A stretch of DNA of 64,000 bases from Desulfovibrio sp. (GTDB lineage Bacteria > Desulfobacterota > Desulfovibrionia > Desulfovibrionales > Desulfovibrionaceae), in assembly GCA_031284485.1 (NCBI GenBank), contig JAISZT010000098.1, forward strand, positions 1 through 64,000, given 5' to 3'. The position numbers were made by a program, and so were the translations under genes. Each line of letters begins with the position of its first letter. Position 1 is the first letter of the stretch. The notes below the pieces were generated by a model. The model was given only the letters and a program-made list of their open reading frames with translations. It did not search any database and had not been told where the DNA came from. Positions 38,698-47,634 of the stretch are shown piece after piece.

Positions 38698-40062
38698 TCA
38701 AAAATCAAGACTTCCTGGTGTGCGCGGAAAGGGAATCACATCGCGAATATTGGCAATGCCGGTCAGCAGCATAAGAAGCCGCTCAAAACCCAGGCCGAAG
38801 CCCGCGTGCGGCGCGCTGCCGAAACGCCGCAAATCCGTGTACCACCAGTAATCGTCCGGATCCTTCCCGGTTTCCTGAAGGCGTTGCGTCAGCACATCAA
38901 GGCGTTCCTCGCGCTGGGAACCTCCAACAAGCTCCCCTATGCGCGGCGCCAAGATGTCCATAGCCGCCACAGTTTCGTTATCATTATTGCAACGCATGTA
39001 AAACGGTTTGACTTCCCTAGGGTAGTCATACACGATGACCGGCTGCTGAAAATGCTCCTCAGCCAGATAACGTTCGTGTTCTGTCTGTAAATCCATACCA
39101 AAAACAACCGGAAACACAAATGATTTGTCGCTGCTTTCCAGAAGGCGCACGGCTTCGGCGTATGTGACGCGCGCAAAGGGTTTTTCAAGCATGGCGCGCA
39201 GCCTGATCAGCAGATCCTTGTCCACGAAATTGTCAAACAACCGCAGATCGGCCTCGCAATGCTCAAGCACCCGTTCAACGACATGGCGAATGAGGCCTTC
39301 GCCAAGTTCCATGCAGTCCATAATGTCGGCAAAGGCCATCTCCGGCTCCACCATCCAGAATTCCGCCGCGTGGCGCGGCGTGTTGGAATTTTCCGCCCGA
39401 AACGCGGGGCCAAAAGTATACACCCGCCCCAGCCCCATGGCCAGCGCTTCCGCTTCCAACTGACCGGATACGGTAAGGTAGCAGTTGCGGGTAAAAAAAT
39501 CCTTTCCCGCGTTTTCCTCACCCGGAGGCAGCGTTGTGACGCGAAACATCTCGCCCGCACCTTCGCAATCAGACCCGGTAAGCACAGGCGTATGCACCCA
39601 GACAAAATGACGTTCACGAAAAAATTCATGCACCGCCCACGCCGCTTGCGACCGAATGCGGAACGCCGCGCCGTATTTGTTGGTGCGCATGCGCAAGTGG
39701 GCGATGCCGCGCAAAAATTCGTCAGAATGACGTTTTTTTTGAAGAGGATACGTTTCCGGATCAGCGTGACCCAACACCCGTATTTTTTCAGCCCGCACTT
39801 CCCACTTCTGATCCTTGCCCGGAGAGGGCGTCAGCGCTCCGGTGACGGAAAGCGCCGCCCCGACGCCGGCCGACCCGAGGGAAGCGTACGCATCTGTGCC
39901 GTGGTCCACAACGCACTGCATGTTGGCCAGACAGGAACCGTCATTGACCTCGACAAAGGAACAGGTTCCAAGGTCACGCCGCGTGCGCGCCCATCCGCAG
40001 ATCTGAACGGCATCCTGCGCTGTTTCGGCGTTCAGGGCATCAACGATCAAAGTTTTTTGCAT
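38698..40062 (-). CDS. asnS: Asparaginyl-tRNA synthetase
   Basis: A 454-residue class IIb synthetase: N-terminal OB-fold anticodon domain (about 1-115) and class II core with motif 2 near FRAENSNTPRHAAEFWMVEPE and motif 3 GLGFERLLMLLTGIANIRDV. The asparagine-type motif, not the aspartyl one, is indicated by its length and lack of a GAD domain. I start it at ATG 40062, which has GAGGAG 8 bases upstream; earlier in-frame residues look non-conserved. It heads the asnS-asd-glycosyltransferase-moaC-lgt operon. Confidence 0.93.
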   Translation of the reverse strand: MQKTLIVDALNAETAQDAVQICGWARTRRDLGTCSFVEVNDGSCLANMQCVVDHGTDAYASLGSAGVGAALSVTGALTPSPGKDQKWEVRAEKIRVLGHADPETYPLQKKRHSDEFLRGIAHLRMRTNKYGAAFRIRSQAAWAVHEFFRERHFVWVHTPVLTGSDCEGAGEMFRVTTLPPGEENAGKDFFTRNCYLTVSGQLEAEALAMGLGRVYTFGPAFRAENSNTPRHAAEFWMVEPEMAFADIMDCMELGEGLIRHVVERVLEHCEADLRLFDNFVDKDLLIRLRAMLEKPFARVTYAEAVRLLESSDKSFVFPVVFGMDLQTEHERYLAEEHFQQPVIVYDYPREVKPFYMRCNNDNETVAAMDILAPRIGELVGGSQREERLDVLTQRLQETGKDPDDYWWYTDLRRFGSAPHAGFGLGFERLLMLLTGIANIRDVIPFPRTPGSLDF

Positions 40063-40160
40063 CTTGGCGACTCCTCGACCGGCAAAAACGGTTGCCTTTT
40101 TGCGTATGCGAACTATAGTAACGGCAGGAGAATTCATTGACAAGTTAAAGTCCATAATAA

Positions 40161-40175
40161 CGTGACAAGTTCACG
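40161..40175. promoter_or_regulatory. Palindrome, possible operator between divergent genes
   Basis: CGTGA and TCACG flank five bases (CAAGT) between asnS and the divergent exported protein. It resembles the core of CRP/FNR-family sites, but the spacing is 5 rather than 6 bases. A TTGACA hexamer lies at 40137-40142 without a well-spaced -10. Confidence 0.3.
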
Positions 40176-40204
40176 ATGGTCGCATCCCCACCGGAGAAAC
40201 CACC

Positions 40205-40717
40205 ATGAAAACAGCCTCTTTTATCAGTTGCTCACTCTGCCTCCTTTTGCTTTTTTCAACCGCCGCCGCTCACGCGGCGGGAAGCGCCGCGCCTGCCGCC
40301 TCCGCCGCGCCTGCCCAGACGGCGAAGCCCGCGCCCGACAATCCTGAAAAAAGCGTTGACCGCATTACCGTGGTAAGCATCCAGCATGAAGGTTCGGACA
40401 GCATAGGCGCCAACCTTGCCATGCGCCTTAAAGAGCGCTTCAATCAAAGCAATCTGTTCACGCTCAATGACGACGAAGAAAAAGACATTCCCAAGCTTCG
40501 CCTGCTTTTGAGCACCGAACCGGAATTTCCAGGCCGCCCCAACGTTGGTTCAATCTATTCTGTATGCTGGGTATTCAGCCAGGGCAAGGGTTATCTTGGA
40601 TATCTTCTGTCGCGCGACCTTGGAGCTGTAAACACTGACGACATCGCGGACCTTGTGAACAAACTGACGGAACGCACTGACGGCATCGCGGCAAGATACG
40701 GCAACTTGTGGAAATGA
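40205..40717 (+). CDS. Exported protein of unknown function
   Basis: I do not recognise this 170-residue protein. It has a clear signal peptide (about 1-24, cleavage likely after AHA), a low-complexity Ala/Pro-rich linker (25-47) and a ~120-residue folded part beginning with VDRITVVSIQHEGSDSIGANLAMRLKER, an alpha/beta opening like that of small periplasmic binding domains. It has ATG 40205 with GGAG 8 bases upstream. It is monocistronic, divergent from asnS and convergent with glyS. Confidence 0.8.
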   Translation: MKTASFISCSLCLLLLFSTAAAHAAGSAAPAASAAPAQTAKPAPDNPEKSVDRITVVSIQHEGSDSIGANLAMRLKERFNQSNLFTLNDDEEKDIPKLRLLLSTEPEFPGRPNVGSIYSVCWVFSQGKGYLGYLLSRDLGAVNTDDIADLVNKLTERTDGIAARYGNLWK

Positions 40718-40803
40718 GGCGCGTTATTTGCCGCCGTTCCCATGATTTCCGACATTCCATCATCCAAAAATTGTTCGATTCCATTACGAACATACTGTAA
40801 TAC

Positions 40804-40860
40804 CTAAAAAATGCAGGGGGGCGGACGTCGGCCACCCGGATGCGCAAAGCACTCCCCCTG
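40804..40860 (-). terminator. Possible terminator of the mfd-glyS operon
   Basis: On the minus strand, CAGGGGG right after the glyS stop pairs with CCCCCTG about 33 bases on, followed by CATTTTTTAGG. The large loop contains further G+C-rich pairing potential. Position supports it more than the shape. Confidence 0.4.
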
Positions 40861-42951
40861 TCATATCTGCAAGGCGGCGAAATCGGCCAGACGGTCAAAA
40901 CGGAAACAAAGCGCCTTGAGCATGGTCAGACGGTTATTCCGTAAAGCCGCATCCTCGCACATAACCATAACGCCGTCAAAAAAAGCGTCCACGGCCGGGC
41001 GCAGCCCGTGCAGGGCAGCAAGGGCGGCGGCATGGTCTCCCGCCGCCCACAAGGCGTCAAGCCGGGGGAGTTCATCGCGCAGCGTCCTTGCCAGCGCTTT
41101 TTCCGGCTCCTCCCGCAGGAGATCTTCATCCCATGAACCGGAAGAAGCATCGGGGGCGGACGCGGCGGCCTGCTTGCGTATGATGTTTGCCACGCGTTTG
41201 AATGTTTGCACCGCCTGCGCGTAATCCGGTTCGCGGCTGAACGCGGCAAGCGCCGCAAGCCGCGCACGGCAGTTGTTCAGCCGGTTGATGCCCGCGCCGA
41301 TGGCCGCGTTCACAAGCGGCGTGTCCAGTCCCTGATTCTGAAAATAACCGCGCAGACGCATGGCCAGAAAGTCCATCAGCTTGTCCGGAGTCCGCGCCGG
41401 CGGCAGTTGCCGCCCCTGCTCGTTGTAGAGGCGGAGCGCCACGCTGAAAAGCTCGCGTACGTCAATGTCAAGGTTGAAATCCAGAATGATACGGACAATG
41501 CCCAGGGCACAGCGGCGCAAGCCGTTGGGGTCCGCCGCGCCGGTGGGGATTATGTCAAGGCCGAAACAGCCGGCCAGGGTATCGGCTTTGTCCGCCAGAG
41601 CAAGCAGCGCTCCCGCGAGACTTTGGGGCAGGGGAGAATCCGGACCGGCGGGCAGATATTGCTCCCGCAGCGCGTCAGCCACAATTTTGGATTCGCCCTT
41701 TTGCCGCGCGTAGATGCCGCCCATAATGCCCTGCAAATCATCAAATTCGCCCACCAGTCCGCTGACCAGATCAGCTTTGGAAAGGCGACCGGCCCGCGCG
41801 GCTTCGTCTTTTATATCCGGCGCGCACTGTTCGGCCAGTTGCAGACAAAGCGCCTCAAGGCGGCGTGTCTTGTCGCCCATGCTGCCAAGATTGCGGATAA
41901 AAATAACCTGATCCAGTTCAGCAAGCCATTGATCAAAGCCTTCCCGCAGGTCAGCGCGCCAGAAAAAGCGGGCGTCCTCCAGACGGGCGCGGAGCACACG
42001 CTCCCAACCGCGCTTGACAAGGCCCATGTCTTCAGGGCTGATATTGAGCACGGTCAGAAAATACGGCATCAGCGCGCCGTCCGCCGTTTCCAGGCCAAAA
42101 CATTTCTGGTGGTGCTCCATGCTGGTCAAAAGCACTTCTCCGGGCACTTCCAGGTAGGCGGGATCAAACTCCGCCAGCAGGGGCACGGGGTGCTCCGTCA
42201 AGCCCTGCACTTCGGTGAGCAGGCTGTCTTTCCAAAGTACCTTGCCGCCAATCACGGCGGCGAGAGCATTGCCGTTTTCTACAATTATTTTACGGCGTTC
42301 TGCTGTGTCAGGCGTGATGCCGCCCAGTTCTGAAACAAGGGAAAGCCAGTCTTTGGCCCGCGGGACGGCAATGGGACCAGGCCCGTGAACACGGTGCCCG
42401 TAAGTTTCGCGCCCCGAAGTCAGGGGGCCGACGGCAAAGGGAACCACCTCACCGTCCAGCAGCGCCAGTATCCAGCGCAGGGGGCGTGCGTAAGCCAGAC
42501 TGTACGTGCCCCAGCGCATGCGTTTGGCAAAAGGAAGCGAGGTGATGACCGCCGGACAGATCTGCGCCAGAATGTCCTTTGCGGTGCCGCCGCCCGTGCG
42601 TTTCCGCACTGCCGCATAGTCGCCTTTTTCCGTCCGCGCCGCAAAGACATCTTCAACCGCGCAGCCGTGCGTCCGCGCAAATCCTTCCAGCGCCTTTGTG
42701 GGAACGCCGTCGGCATAGGCCGCGCGCATGGGTGGGCCGGTAACGATTTCTTCCTTTTCCCTCTGCACGGGATCGACGTTTTCAATCAGCACGGCGGCGC
42801 GGCGCGGCGTGCTCATGACGCGCAATTTTCCGTGTCCGATCCCTGCCTGCGACAGAGCTTCCGTAAAACGGGACGCCAGTTCCTCTTCTTCCTGGTTCAG
42901 AAAACGGGCGGGCAGTTCCTCGCTGCCGATTTCAAGCACAAAAGTCGCCAT
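40861..42951 (-). CDS. glyS: Glycyl-tRNA synthetase beta subunit
   Basis: A 696-residue beta subunit of the alpha2beta2 glycyl-tRNA synthetase. The N-terminal family opening FVLEIGSEELPARF and the internal GPLTSGRETYGHRVHGPGPI, FLTVLNI and LSKADLVSGLVGEFDDLQGIMG regions are characteristic. It starts 2 bases after the glyQ stop. The C-terminal half contains the DALR-like anticodon domain. This bipartite form is typical of many proteobacteria. Confidence 0.96.
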   Translation of the reverse strand: MATFVLEIGSEELPARFLNQEEEELASRFTEALSQAGIGHGKLRVMSTPRRAAVLIENVDPVQREKEEIVTGPPMRAAYADGVPTKALEGFARTHGCAVEDVFAARTEKGDYAAVRKRTGGGTAKDILAQICPAVITSLPFAKRMRWGTYSLAYARPLRWILALLDGEVVPFAVGPLTSGRETYGHRVHGPGPIAVPRAKDWLSLVSELGGITPDTAERRKIIVENGNALAAVIGGKVLWKDSLLTEVQGLTEHPVPLLAEFDPAYLEVPGEVLLTSMEHHQKCFGLETADGALMPYFLTVLNISPEDMGLVKRGWERVLRARLEDARFFWRADLREGFDQWLAELDQVIFIRNLGSMGDKTRRLEALCLQLAEQCAPDIKDEAARAGRLSKADLVSGLVGEFDDLQGIMGGIYARQKGESKIVADALREQYLPAGPDSPLPQSLAGALLALADKADTLAGCFGLDIIPTGAADPNGLRRCALGIVRIILDFNLDIDVRELFSVALRLYNEQGRQLPPARTPDKLMDFLAMRLRGYFQNQGLDTPLVNAAIGAGINRLNNCRARLAALAAFSREPDYAQAVQTFKRVANIIRKQAAASAPDASSGSWDEDLLREEPEKALARTLRDELPRLDALWAAGDHAAALAALHGLRPAVDAFFDGVMVMCEDAALRNNRLTMLKALCFRFDRLADFAALQI

Positions 42952-42953
42952 AC

Positions 42954-43838
42954 TTACCCCCGGACCGGCTCTGATTCAAGCATGGGATAGCCCATGTCTT
43001 CCCGCTGCGCCGCATACAACTTTGCGACGCCGGAGGCCAGCGCCCGAACCCGGCCGATGCGGGCGGCGCGTTCAGTGATGGAAATAGCGCCGCGCGCGTC
43101 CAGAAGATTAAAGACATGCGAGCATTTCAAACAATAATCGTACGCGGGCCAGGGGAGGTTTTGCTCCAGCATGGTCTTGCACTGACCCTCAAAATCGGAA
43201 AAATGGCGAAGCAGCATTGAGGCGTCGCTGGCCTCGAAGTTGTGCCGTGACTGCTCCACTTCATTCTGGTGGTAGATGTGTCCGTAGGTCACATTTTTGT
43301 TCCAATGCAGATCATAAACGGATTCAACGCCTTGCAGATACATGGCAAGCCGCTCCAGACCGTAGGTCAATTCCACGCTGACCGGCGCAAGATCAATGCC
43401 GCCCACCTGCTGGAAATAGGTAAACTGGCTTACCTCCATGCCGTTCAGCCAGACTTCCCATCCCAGTCCCCAAGCCCCCAGAGTGGGCGACTCCCAGTCG
43501 TCTTCCACAAAACGTATGTCATGGCGCGCCGCGTTGATCCCCAAAGCGTCCAGACTTTCCAGGTAAAGCTCCTGCACATTGTACGGCGAGGGCTTCAGCA
43601 CCACCTGAAACTGAAAATAGCGTTGCAGACGGTTGGGATTTTCACCGTAGCGACCGTCAGTGGGGCGTCGTGAAGGCTCCACATAGGCGACATTCCAGGG
43701 CTCCGGCCCTATAACCCGCAGAAAGGTGCCCGGGTTGAACGTGCCCGCCCCGCACTCCACACCGGAGGGCTGCTCAAGTACGCAGCCGCGTGCCCCCCAA
43801 AAATTTTGCAAAGTAAGAATAACATCCTGAAAATACAT
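42954..43838 (-). CDS. glyQ: Glycyl-tRNA synthetase alpha subunit
   Basis: The 294-residue catalytic class II subunit. The family opening ([13 protein letters not shown]), [20 protein letters not shown], and the [22 protein letters not shown] block are near-identical to known GlyQ. It starts 21 bases after the recO stop and is followed by glyS after 2 bases. Confidence 0.97.
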   Translation of the reverse strand: MYFQDVILTLQNFWGARGCVLEQPSGVECGAGTFNPGTFLRVIGPEPWNVAYVEPSRRPTDGRYGENPNRLQRYFQFQVVLKPSPYNVQELYLESLDALGINAARHDIRFVEDDWESPTLGAWGLGWEVWLNGMEVSQFTYFQQVGGIDLAPVSVELTYGLERLAMYLQGVESVYDLHWNKNVTYGHIYHQNEVEQSRHNFEASDASMLLRHFSDFEGQCKTMLEQNLPWPAYDYCLKCSHVFNLLDARGAISITERAARIGRVRALASGVAKLYAAQREDMGYPMLESEPVRG

Positions 43839-43859
43839 ACGCTGTCCTTACAGGTAATA

Positions 43860-44609
43860 TCAGACACGGCGAAAAGAGCCGTTTTGCCAGGTCAGCCCCA
43901 GGTGATATTGCACAAAACCGTCGATAGCTTTCGCGCAAGCGCGGCGTTCAACGGGGGCAAGATCCTCCACCGGCCAGTCAGAGGGAAAATTACGCTGTAC
44001 CCGGCGCAACAGATCAAGCCCCCCTCCGGACACTTCCACACCATAACGCGTCGGCCGTTCAGCCTTGCAGTTCGTGCAGCGCAAGTGCCCTTCATCTACA
44101 ACAAAAAGAACGCTGCCTGTCAACGGACCTCCGCAGACGCCGCACTTTTCCAGAAGTGGCGCGAAGCCCATCGCGCCTGCCAGACGCAGACGAAAAAAAA
44201 GCGGAAACAATGAAGACAGGCCGGAACCGGCATCCAGCGTGTGCCGCATATCTTCCACAAGGGCAAATGTTTCCGCCGCTGCCTCGCCGTTGATGTCAAA
44301 GGCTTCGACAAAACGCAGGCAGTTGGCGGCCAGGGCCATACGCCGCCAGTTTTGTCGCAGAGCCTGCGGCCCTGTCAGTAAAACAGCTTCCTGCAAGTTC
44401 AGGAAGCTGCCGTTTCTTGCCGTGCTGACGCGACAGCGCAAGGTGTTGAGCACATCAAGGCAGCCGCAGAAGCGCCGCTTGCTGCGGCTCCCGCCAAAAG
44501 CAAAGAGCGTCAGCAGACCGCGCCTTTTACAGAGCAGCTTCAGCCAGATGTCTGCCTCGCGAAAACGCCCCATGCGCAGCACCATGGCGTGGTCGGCCCA
44601 CTCAATCAT
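43860..44609 (-). CDS. recO: DNA repair protein RecO
   Basis: A 249-residue RecO, which loads RecA on SSB-coated single-stranded DNA with RecR. The N-terminal OB fold opens with EWADHAMVLRMGRFREADIW; the C4 zinc site is in CGVCGG and CTNC at about 160-190. The start overlaps the rodZ-like gene's stop by 4 bases. The C-terminus is of usual length. Confidence 0.92.
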   Translation of the reverse strand: MIEWADHAMVLRMGRFREADIWLKLLCKRRGLLTLFAFGGSRSKRRFCGCLDVLNTLRCRVSTARNGSFLNLQEAVLLTGPQALRQNWRRMALAANCLRFVEAFDINGEAAAETFALVEDMRHTLDAGSGLSSLFPLFFRLRLAGAMGFAPLLEKCGVCGGPLTGSVLFVVDEGHLRCTNCKAERPTRYGVEVSGGGLDLLRRVQRNFPSDWPVEDLAPVERRACAKAIDGFVQYHLGLTWQNGSFRRV

Positions 44610-45505
44610 CGCCTTTCCGCCGGAGGGAAGATCAGTGTGCGCACCTGACCGGATTGTCCGGGGACAGGCATATCCTCTCCGTCATAGCGGACGCGCACGC
44701 CACCGGCGTTGCCCAGCTTGATTTCCAGTTTTTTACTGAATGTCAGGGCAAAGGTTTCGCCCTTGCGCAATGAAAATTGCCTCGTTTCAGTGCTGTCCGC
44801 GTTGGAGTGAATCCAGCACTCTTCCGTGGCGGTGATGATTATCTTGTGGAGTGATGAGCCTGTCGGCGCGGCGCGGACGTCCGCGGGGGCAGCGGCCCCT
44901 GCATCCGCGTTTTGCGCTGGAGGCTGCGCCACGCGCTGATCCTTCGCCTGCTCCAAAGGCTCAACCACGGTTCGAGTCCGCTCTGCTCCCACCGGTTGGG
45001 CTGGCATTGATGGCGGAATCGACGGCTGAACCGGTGATTGTGCGGGAGTCTGCGTTTGCACAGGCTTTTGCGCTTGCGGCTGGGCTGGAGAAGGGTCGGC
45101 CAGACGTCGTGGCCTGCTGTCCGGTGTTTCCAGCGCGCCGTGACGCCAGATCATATATCCGCCGCCGCAGAGCAGTAGCACGACAAACAGCCCGCCTATC
45201 CATTTAAACGCTTTGCGCAATGAGGACGACTCCGTCCCGTAAACGGGCCTGACGACCTCCGCGTTTCCGCCACCGAGAAAATCGACAGCCTCGCTTACCT
45301 CCTCCGCGGCAAGACCGAGATAGGAGGAATAAACACGTATGAACCCCTTGGCATAGGCACGGTGCGGCAAAGAAGACGCGTCCCCTTCCTCCAGAGCACG
45401 CAGAAGCCGGGCACCTATTTTCAGGTTTTCGGCAACATCTTCAATGCTGAGATTACGTTTTTTACGTTCGGCGCTTAATGCCGCGCCCAATTCCTCAAAG
45501 GTCAT
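44606..45505 (-). CDS. rodZ: RodZ-like helix-turn-helix membrane protein
   Basis: A 299-residue protein with the RodZ layout: cytoplasmic HTH domain (about 1-70; LSIEDVAENLKIGARLLRALEEGD), a transmembrane helix at about 97-118, a Pro/Gln/Ala-rich periplasmic linker (about 125-215) and a C-terminal DUF4115 beta domain. RodZ links MreB to the cell-wall elongation machinery. It overlaps recO by 4 bases and is 26 bases from surA. The linker shows an ordinary repeat-rich composition. Confidence 0.85.
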   Translation of the reverse strand: MTFEELGAALSAERKKRNLSIEDVAENLKIGARLLRALEEGDASSLPHRAYAKGFIRVYSSYLGLAAEEVSEAVDFLGGGNAEVVRPVYGTESSSLRKAFKWIGGLFVVLLLCGGGYMIWRHGALETPDSRPRRLADPSPAQPQAQKPVQTQTPAQSPVQPSIPPSMPAQPVGAERTRTVVEPLEQAKDQRVAQPPAQNADAGAAAPADVRAAPTGSSLHKIIITATEECWIHSNADSTETRQFSLRKGETFALTFSKKLEIKLGNAGGVRVRYDGEDMPVPGQSGQVRTLIFPPAERR

Positions 45506-45531
45506 TCCCAGCCCCTGTAATTACGGCCTGA

Positions 45532-46470
45532 TTACAGCCTGATGTCGATAACGGCTTTTTTACGCAGTTGCGTCGTGTACTCTTCAAAGCGTTCCGCGGC
45601 TTTCGGCTGACGCAGAATACTGTCGATAACCGGGGTCGCTTCTTCCAGAGTAAGCAACTTTGCTTCACTGCCGCCATCGGGCCGGAACAGGCGCACCTGA
45701 GCCTTGCGCCCCTGCAGATCAAAAATTTCAGTCACATCACCGGGCTTCATCTTTGTCAGACGTTCTCCCCATTCAGGATTCAGGCGGTCCCATTCCACCG
45801 GCCCCATATCGCCGCCTTTTTCCCTGTTTGGGGCAATGGAATACTTTCGCGCCACCTCAACAAAACTCAGGGAGCCGTCCCTGATTTTGGCCGCTATGGA
45901 GCGCGCGTCCACATTCGGCGGGTAGACAAGCACGGCCATGTGCAAACCTTTGCGGTCGAACAGATTATTTTTGTTTTCTTCGTAGTATTTCTTGATTTCC
46001 TCCGGAGTCACCACAACACGACGCGCTACTTCCATGCCCATAATTTTTTGACGCAGCAGTGATTTTTCGAAATTGGCCCGAATTTCGGCCACCGATATTT
46101 TCGCCTTGGCCAGTTGATCCTCAAACTGCTCCCTGGTCATCCCGCGTTCCTTCATCATCCTCGCGAGTTCTTTGTCCACATCCGACGGGGCAATGCTGAC
46201 CTTGAGCCTTTTGCCTTCCTGAGCAATGAGAATGTCCATGATCATCATGTCCAGCGCCTTGCGCAACATCTGGTTCATGGCCTCGGTCTGCGCGGGATTG
46301 TTGGGATTGATCCCAGCGCGCATCAACTCGGGCAAAGCTGTTTTTTGCAGGTCAAACATTGTGATGACCTGCCCGTTGACCACGGCCGCCACCTTGTTGA
46401 TCTGCGCGGCATGTACGCCAACGCTGAAACCAATCAGCAATATCGACAGCAGAAGAAACGATCTCTTCAC
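45532..46470 (-). CDS. surA: SurA-type periplasmic chaperone/peptidyl-prolyl isomerase
   Basis: A 312-residue exported protein (signal peptide about 1-21) with a SurA N domain (about 25-160; INKVAAVVNGQVITMFDL) and one parvulin domain (about 175-275; YSIAPNREKGGDMGPVE). It is shorter than E. coli SurA (428), which has two parvulin domains. SurA delivers unfolded outer-membrane proteins to BamA. It follows a SurA-like lipoprotein gene in the operon. Confidence 0.87.
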   Translation of the reverse strand: MKRSFLLLSILLIGFSVGVHAAQINKVAAVVNGQVITMFDLQKTALPELMRAGINPNNPAQTEAMNQMLRKALDMMIMDILIAQEGKRLKVSIAPSDVDKELARMMKERGMTREQFEDQLAKAKISVAEIRANFEKSLLRQKIMGMEVARRVVVTPEEIKKYYEENKNNLFDRKGLHMAVLVYPPNVDARSIAAKIRDGSLSFVEVARKYSIAPNREKGGDMGPVEWDRLNPEWGERLTKMKPGDVTEIFDLQGRKAQVRLFRPDGGSEAKLLTLEEATPVIDSILRQPKAAERFEEYTTQLRKKAVIDIRL

Positions 46471-46553
46471 GACAATTCTCCCCTACGATGGTCTGTAAAT
46501 TGTGCTATGGCTCTTTGTAGCGTACAGCATGTCCTATTAATATACACTGTTTG

Positions 46554-47615
46554 TCACTGCCTGTCACGCTGCGCGCCCGCCCCGTTTCCCTTTTCCTGTA
46601 CAGGAACGTTTGCACCGTCAGGACGAATGTCCTCTTCCTCGGCAGGGTCATGGACAGGCTGACGCGGCTTTGGCCTTGACGATGCCGTCAGCAACCCCTC
46701 CCTGATGTTCGGTGAAATTTTTACCGTGGATCTGGCAAGGCTGCTTTCAAGCCACCTGTCAAAAGCCGTTATTTTTTCCTGTTCAAGCAAAATGTGCTCA
46801 ATCAACGGATACGCGGAGGATATCTCCAGTGTGCGCGCCGCGCGCCGCTCTGCCAGACACACGCTTCGCCAGGCACCGCCTTCCTGACGTGGAGGAACGC
46901 ATGCGCCGGGAACGAGTTTTTGCGTCTCTTCCCGCCACAATTGCGGCAATTCATCAGCGGCTACATCCAGGCATTGCGCTGTGGCCCCGCTGTGTGCCTT
47001 TGTTCCATCGGGAAAAACAGAGCAAAAAGCATCCAGGCTTTCACGTTGTTCCCCGGCGACAAAGCAGACATTTATCATTGCGGGAAGCTGAAATTGCGCC
47101 CTGTGTTCATTATAATAATCCCGCACCATGGACAATTGGATGCGGATGCCGGGCAGCAGAACACGTTTTTCAAAACTGACCATGGACAAATGGTCACGCA
47201 TAAGTATCCGCCAGTCTGTTTCGTCCAGAGACTCATCCTCCAGAAACCGGGAAAGCGCGTCACCGCCGTAGTCTTCGCGTATGTCGGCCAGTGCTTTGTC
47301 CAGGGCGGCATTGTTCACAGGAATATGAAGCCGCTGCAATTCCTGTCGCACCAACGTCTGCACAATCAATATTGCCAGAGCTTCGCCGTACTGGCTTTTC
47401 ATGGCTTCAAGCGACAGGCGCGGCAATGTGCCCAGCGCAGCGGAACGGCCGTCCAGCAACGCTTGCAGGGTGCGCAGGTAAATAGGCTCATCGTTGACAG
47501 TGGCCACAACACCCTCGGGGGCGTCTGTTTCACTGCAACCCGCCAGCAAAAGACAGCAGGACAACACGGCGGATGTTGTCAGTGAACGAATGCAAATCAA
47601 TAATAATCGCAACAT
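46554..47615 (-). CDS. SurA-N-like lipoprotein without a parvulin domain
   Basis: A 353-residue lipoprotein: the lipobox LLLAGC gives Cys27 as the modified residue. The N-terminal part (VVATVNDEPIYLRTLQALLDGR) is a SurA_N-like chaperone module; no GGDLG-type parvulin motif is visible in the central region, although VRDYYNEHRAQFQLPAMINV is where one would start. The C-terminus ends in a polar tail. The start at ATG 47615 is preferred to earlier in-frame codons because it gives the signal sequence. It lies 19 bases after the mfd stop and 83 before surA. Confidence 0.75.
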   Translation of the reverse strand: MLRLLLICIRSLTTSAVLSCCLLLAGCSETDAPEGVVATVNDEPIYLRTLQALLDGRSAALGTLPRLSLEAMKSQYGEALAILIVQTLVRQELQRLHIPVNNAALDKALADIREDYGGDALSRFLEDESLDETDWRILMRDHLSMVSFEKRVLLPGIRIQLSMVRDYYNEHRAQFQLPAMINVCFVAGEQRESLDAFCSVFPDGTKAHSGATAQCLDVAADELPQLWREETQKLVPGACVPPRQEGGAWRSVCLAERRAARTLEISSAYPLIEHILLEQEKITAFDRWLESSLARSTVKISPNIREGLLTASSRPKPRQPVHDPAEEEDIRPDGANVPVQEKGNGAGAQRDRQ

Positions 47616-47634
47616 GGCACAATTCTGTCCAACG

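Noticed and set aside
44960-45010. A tRNA T-arm-like sequence (GGTTCGAGTCCG)
   Set aside because: No acceptor stem, D arm or anticodon arm could be found around it and it lies inside the coding linker of rodZ.
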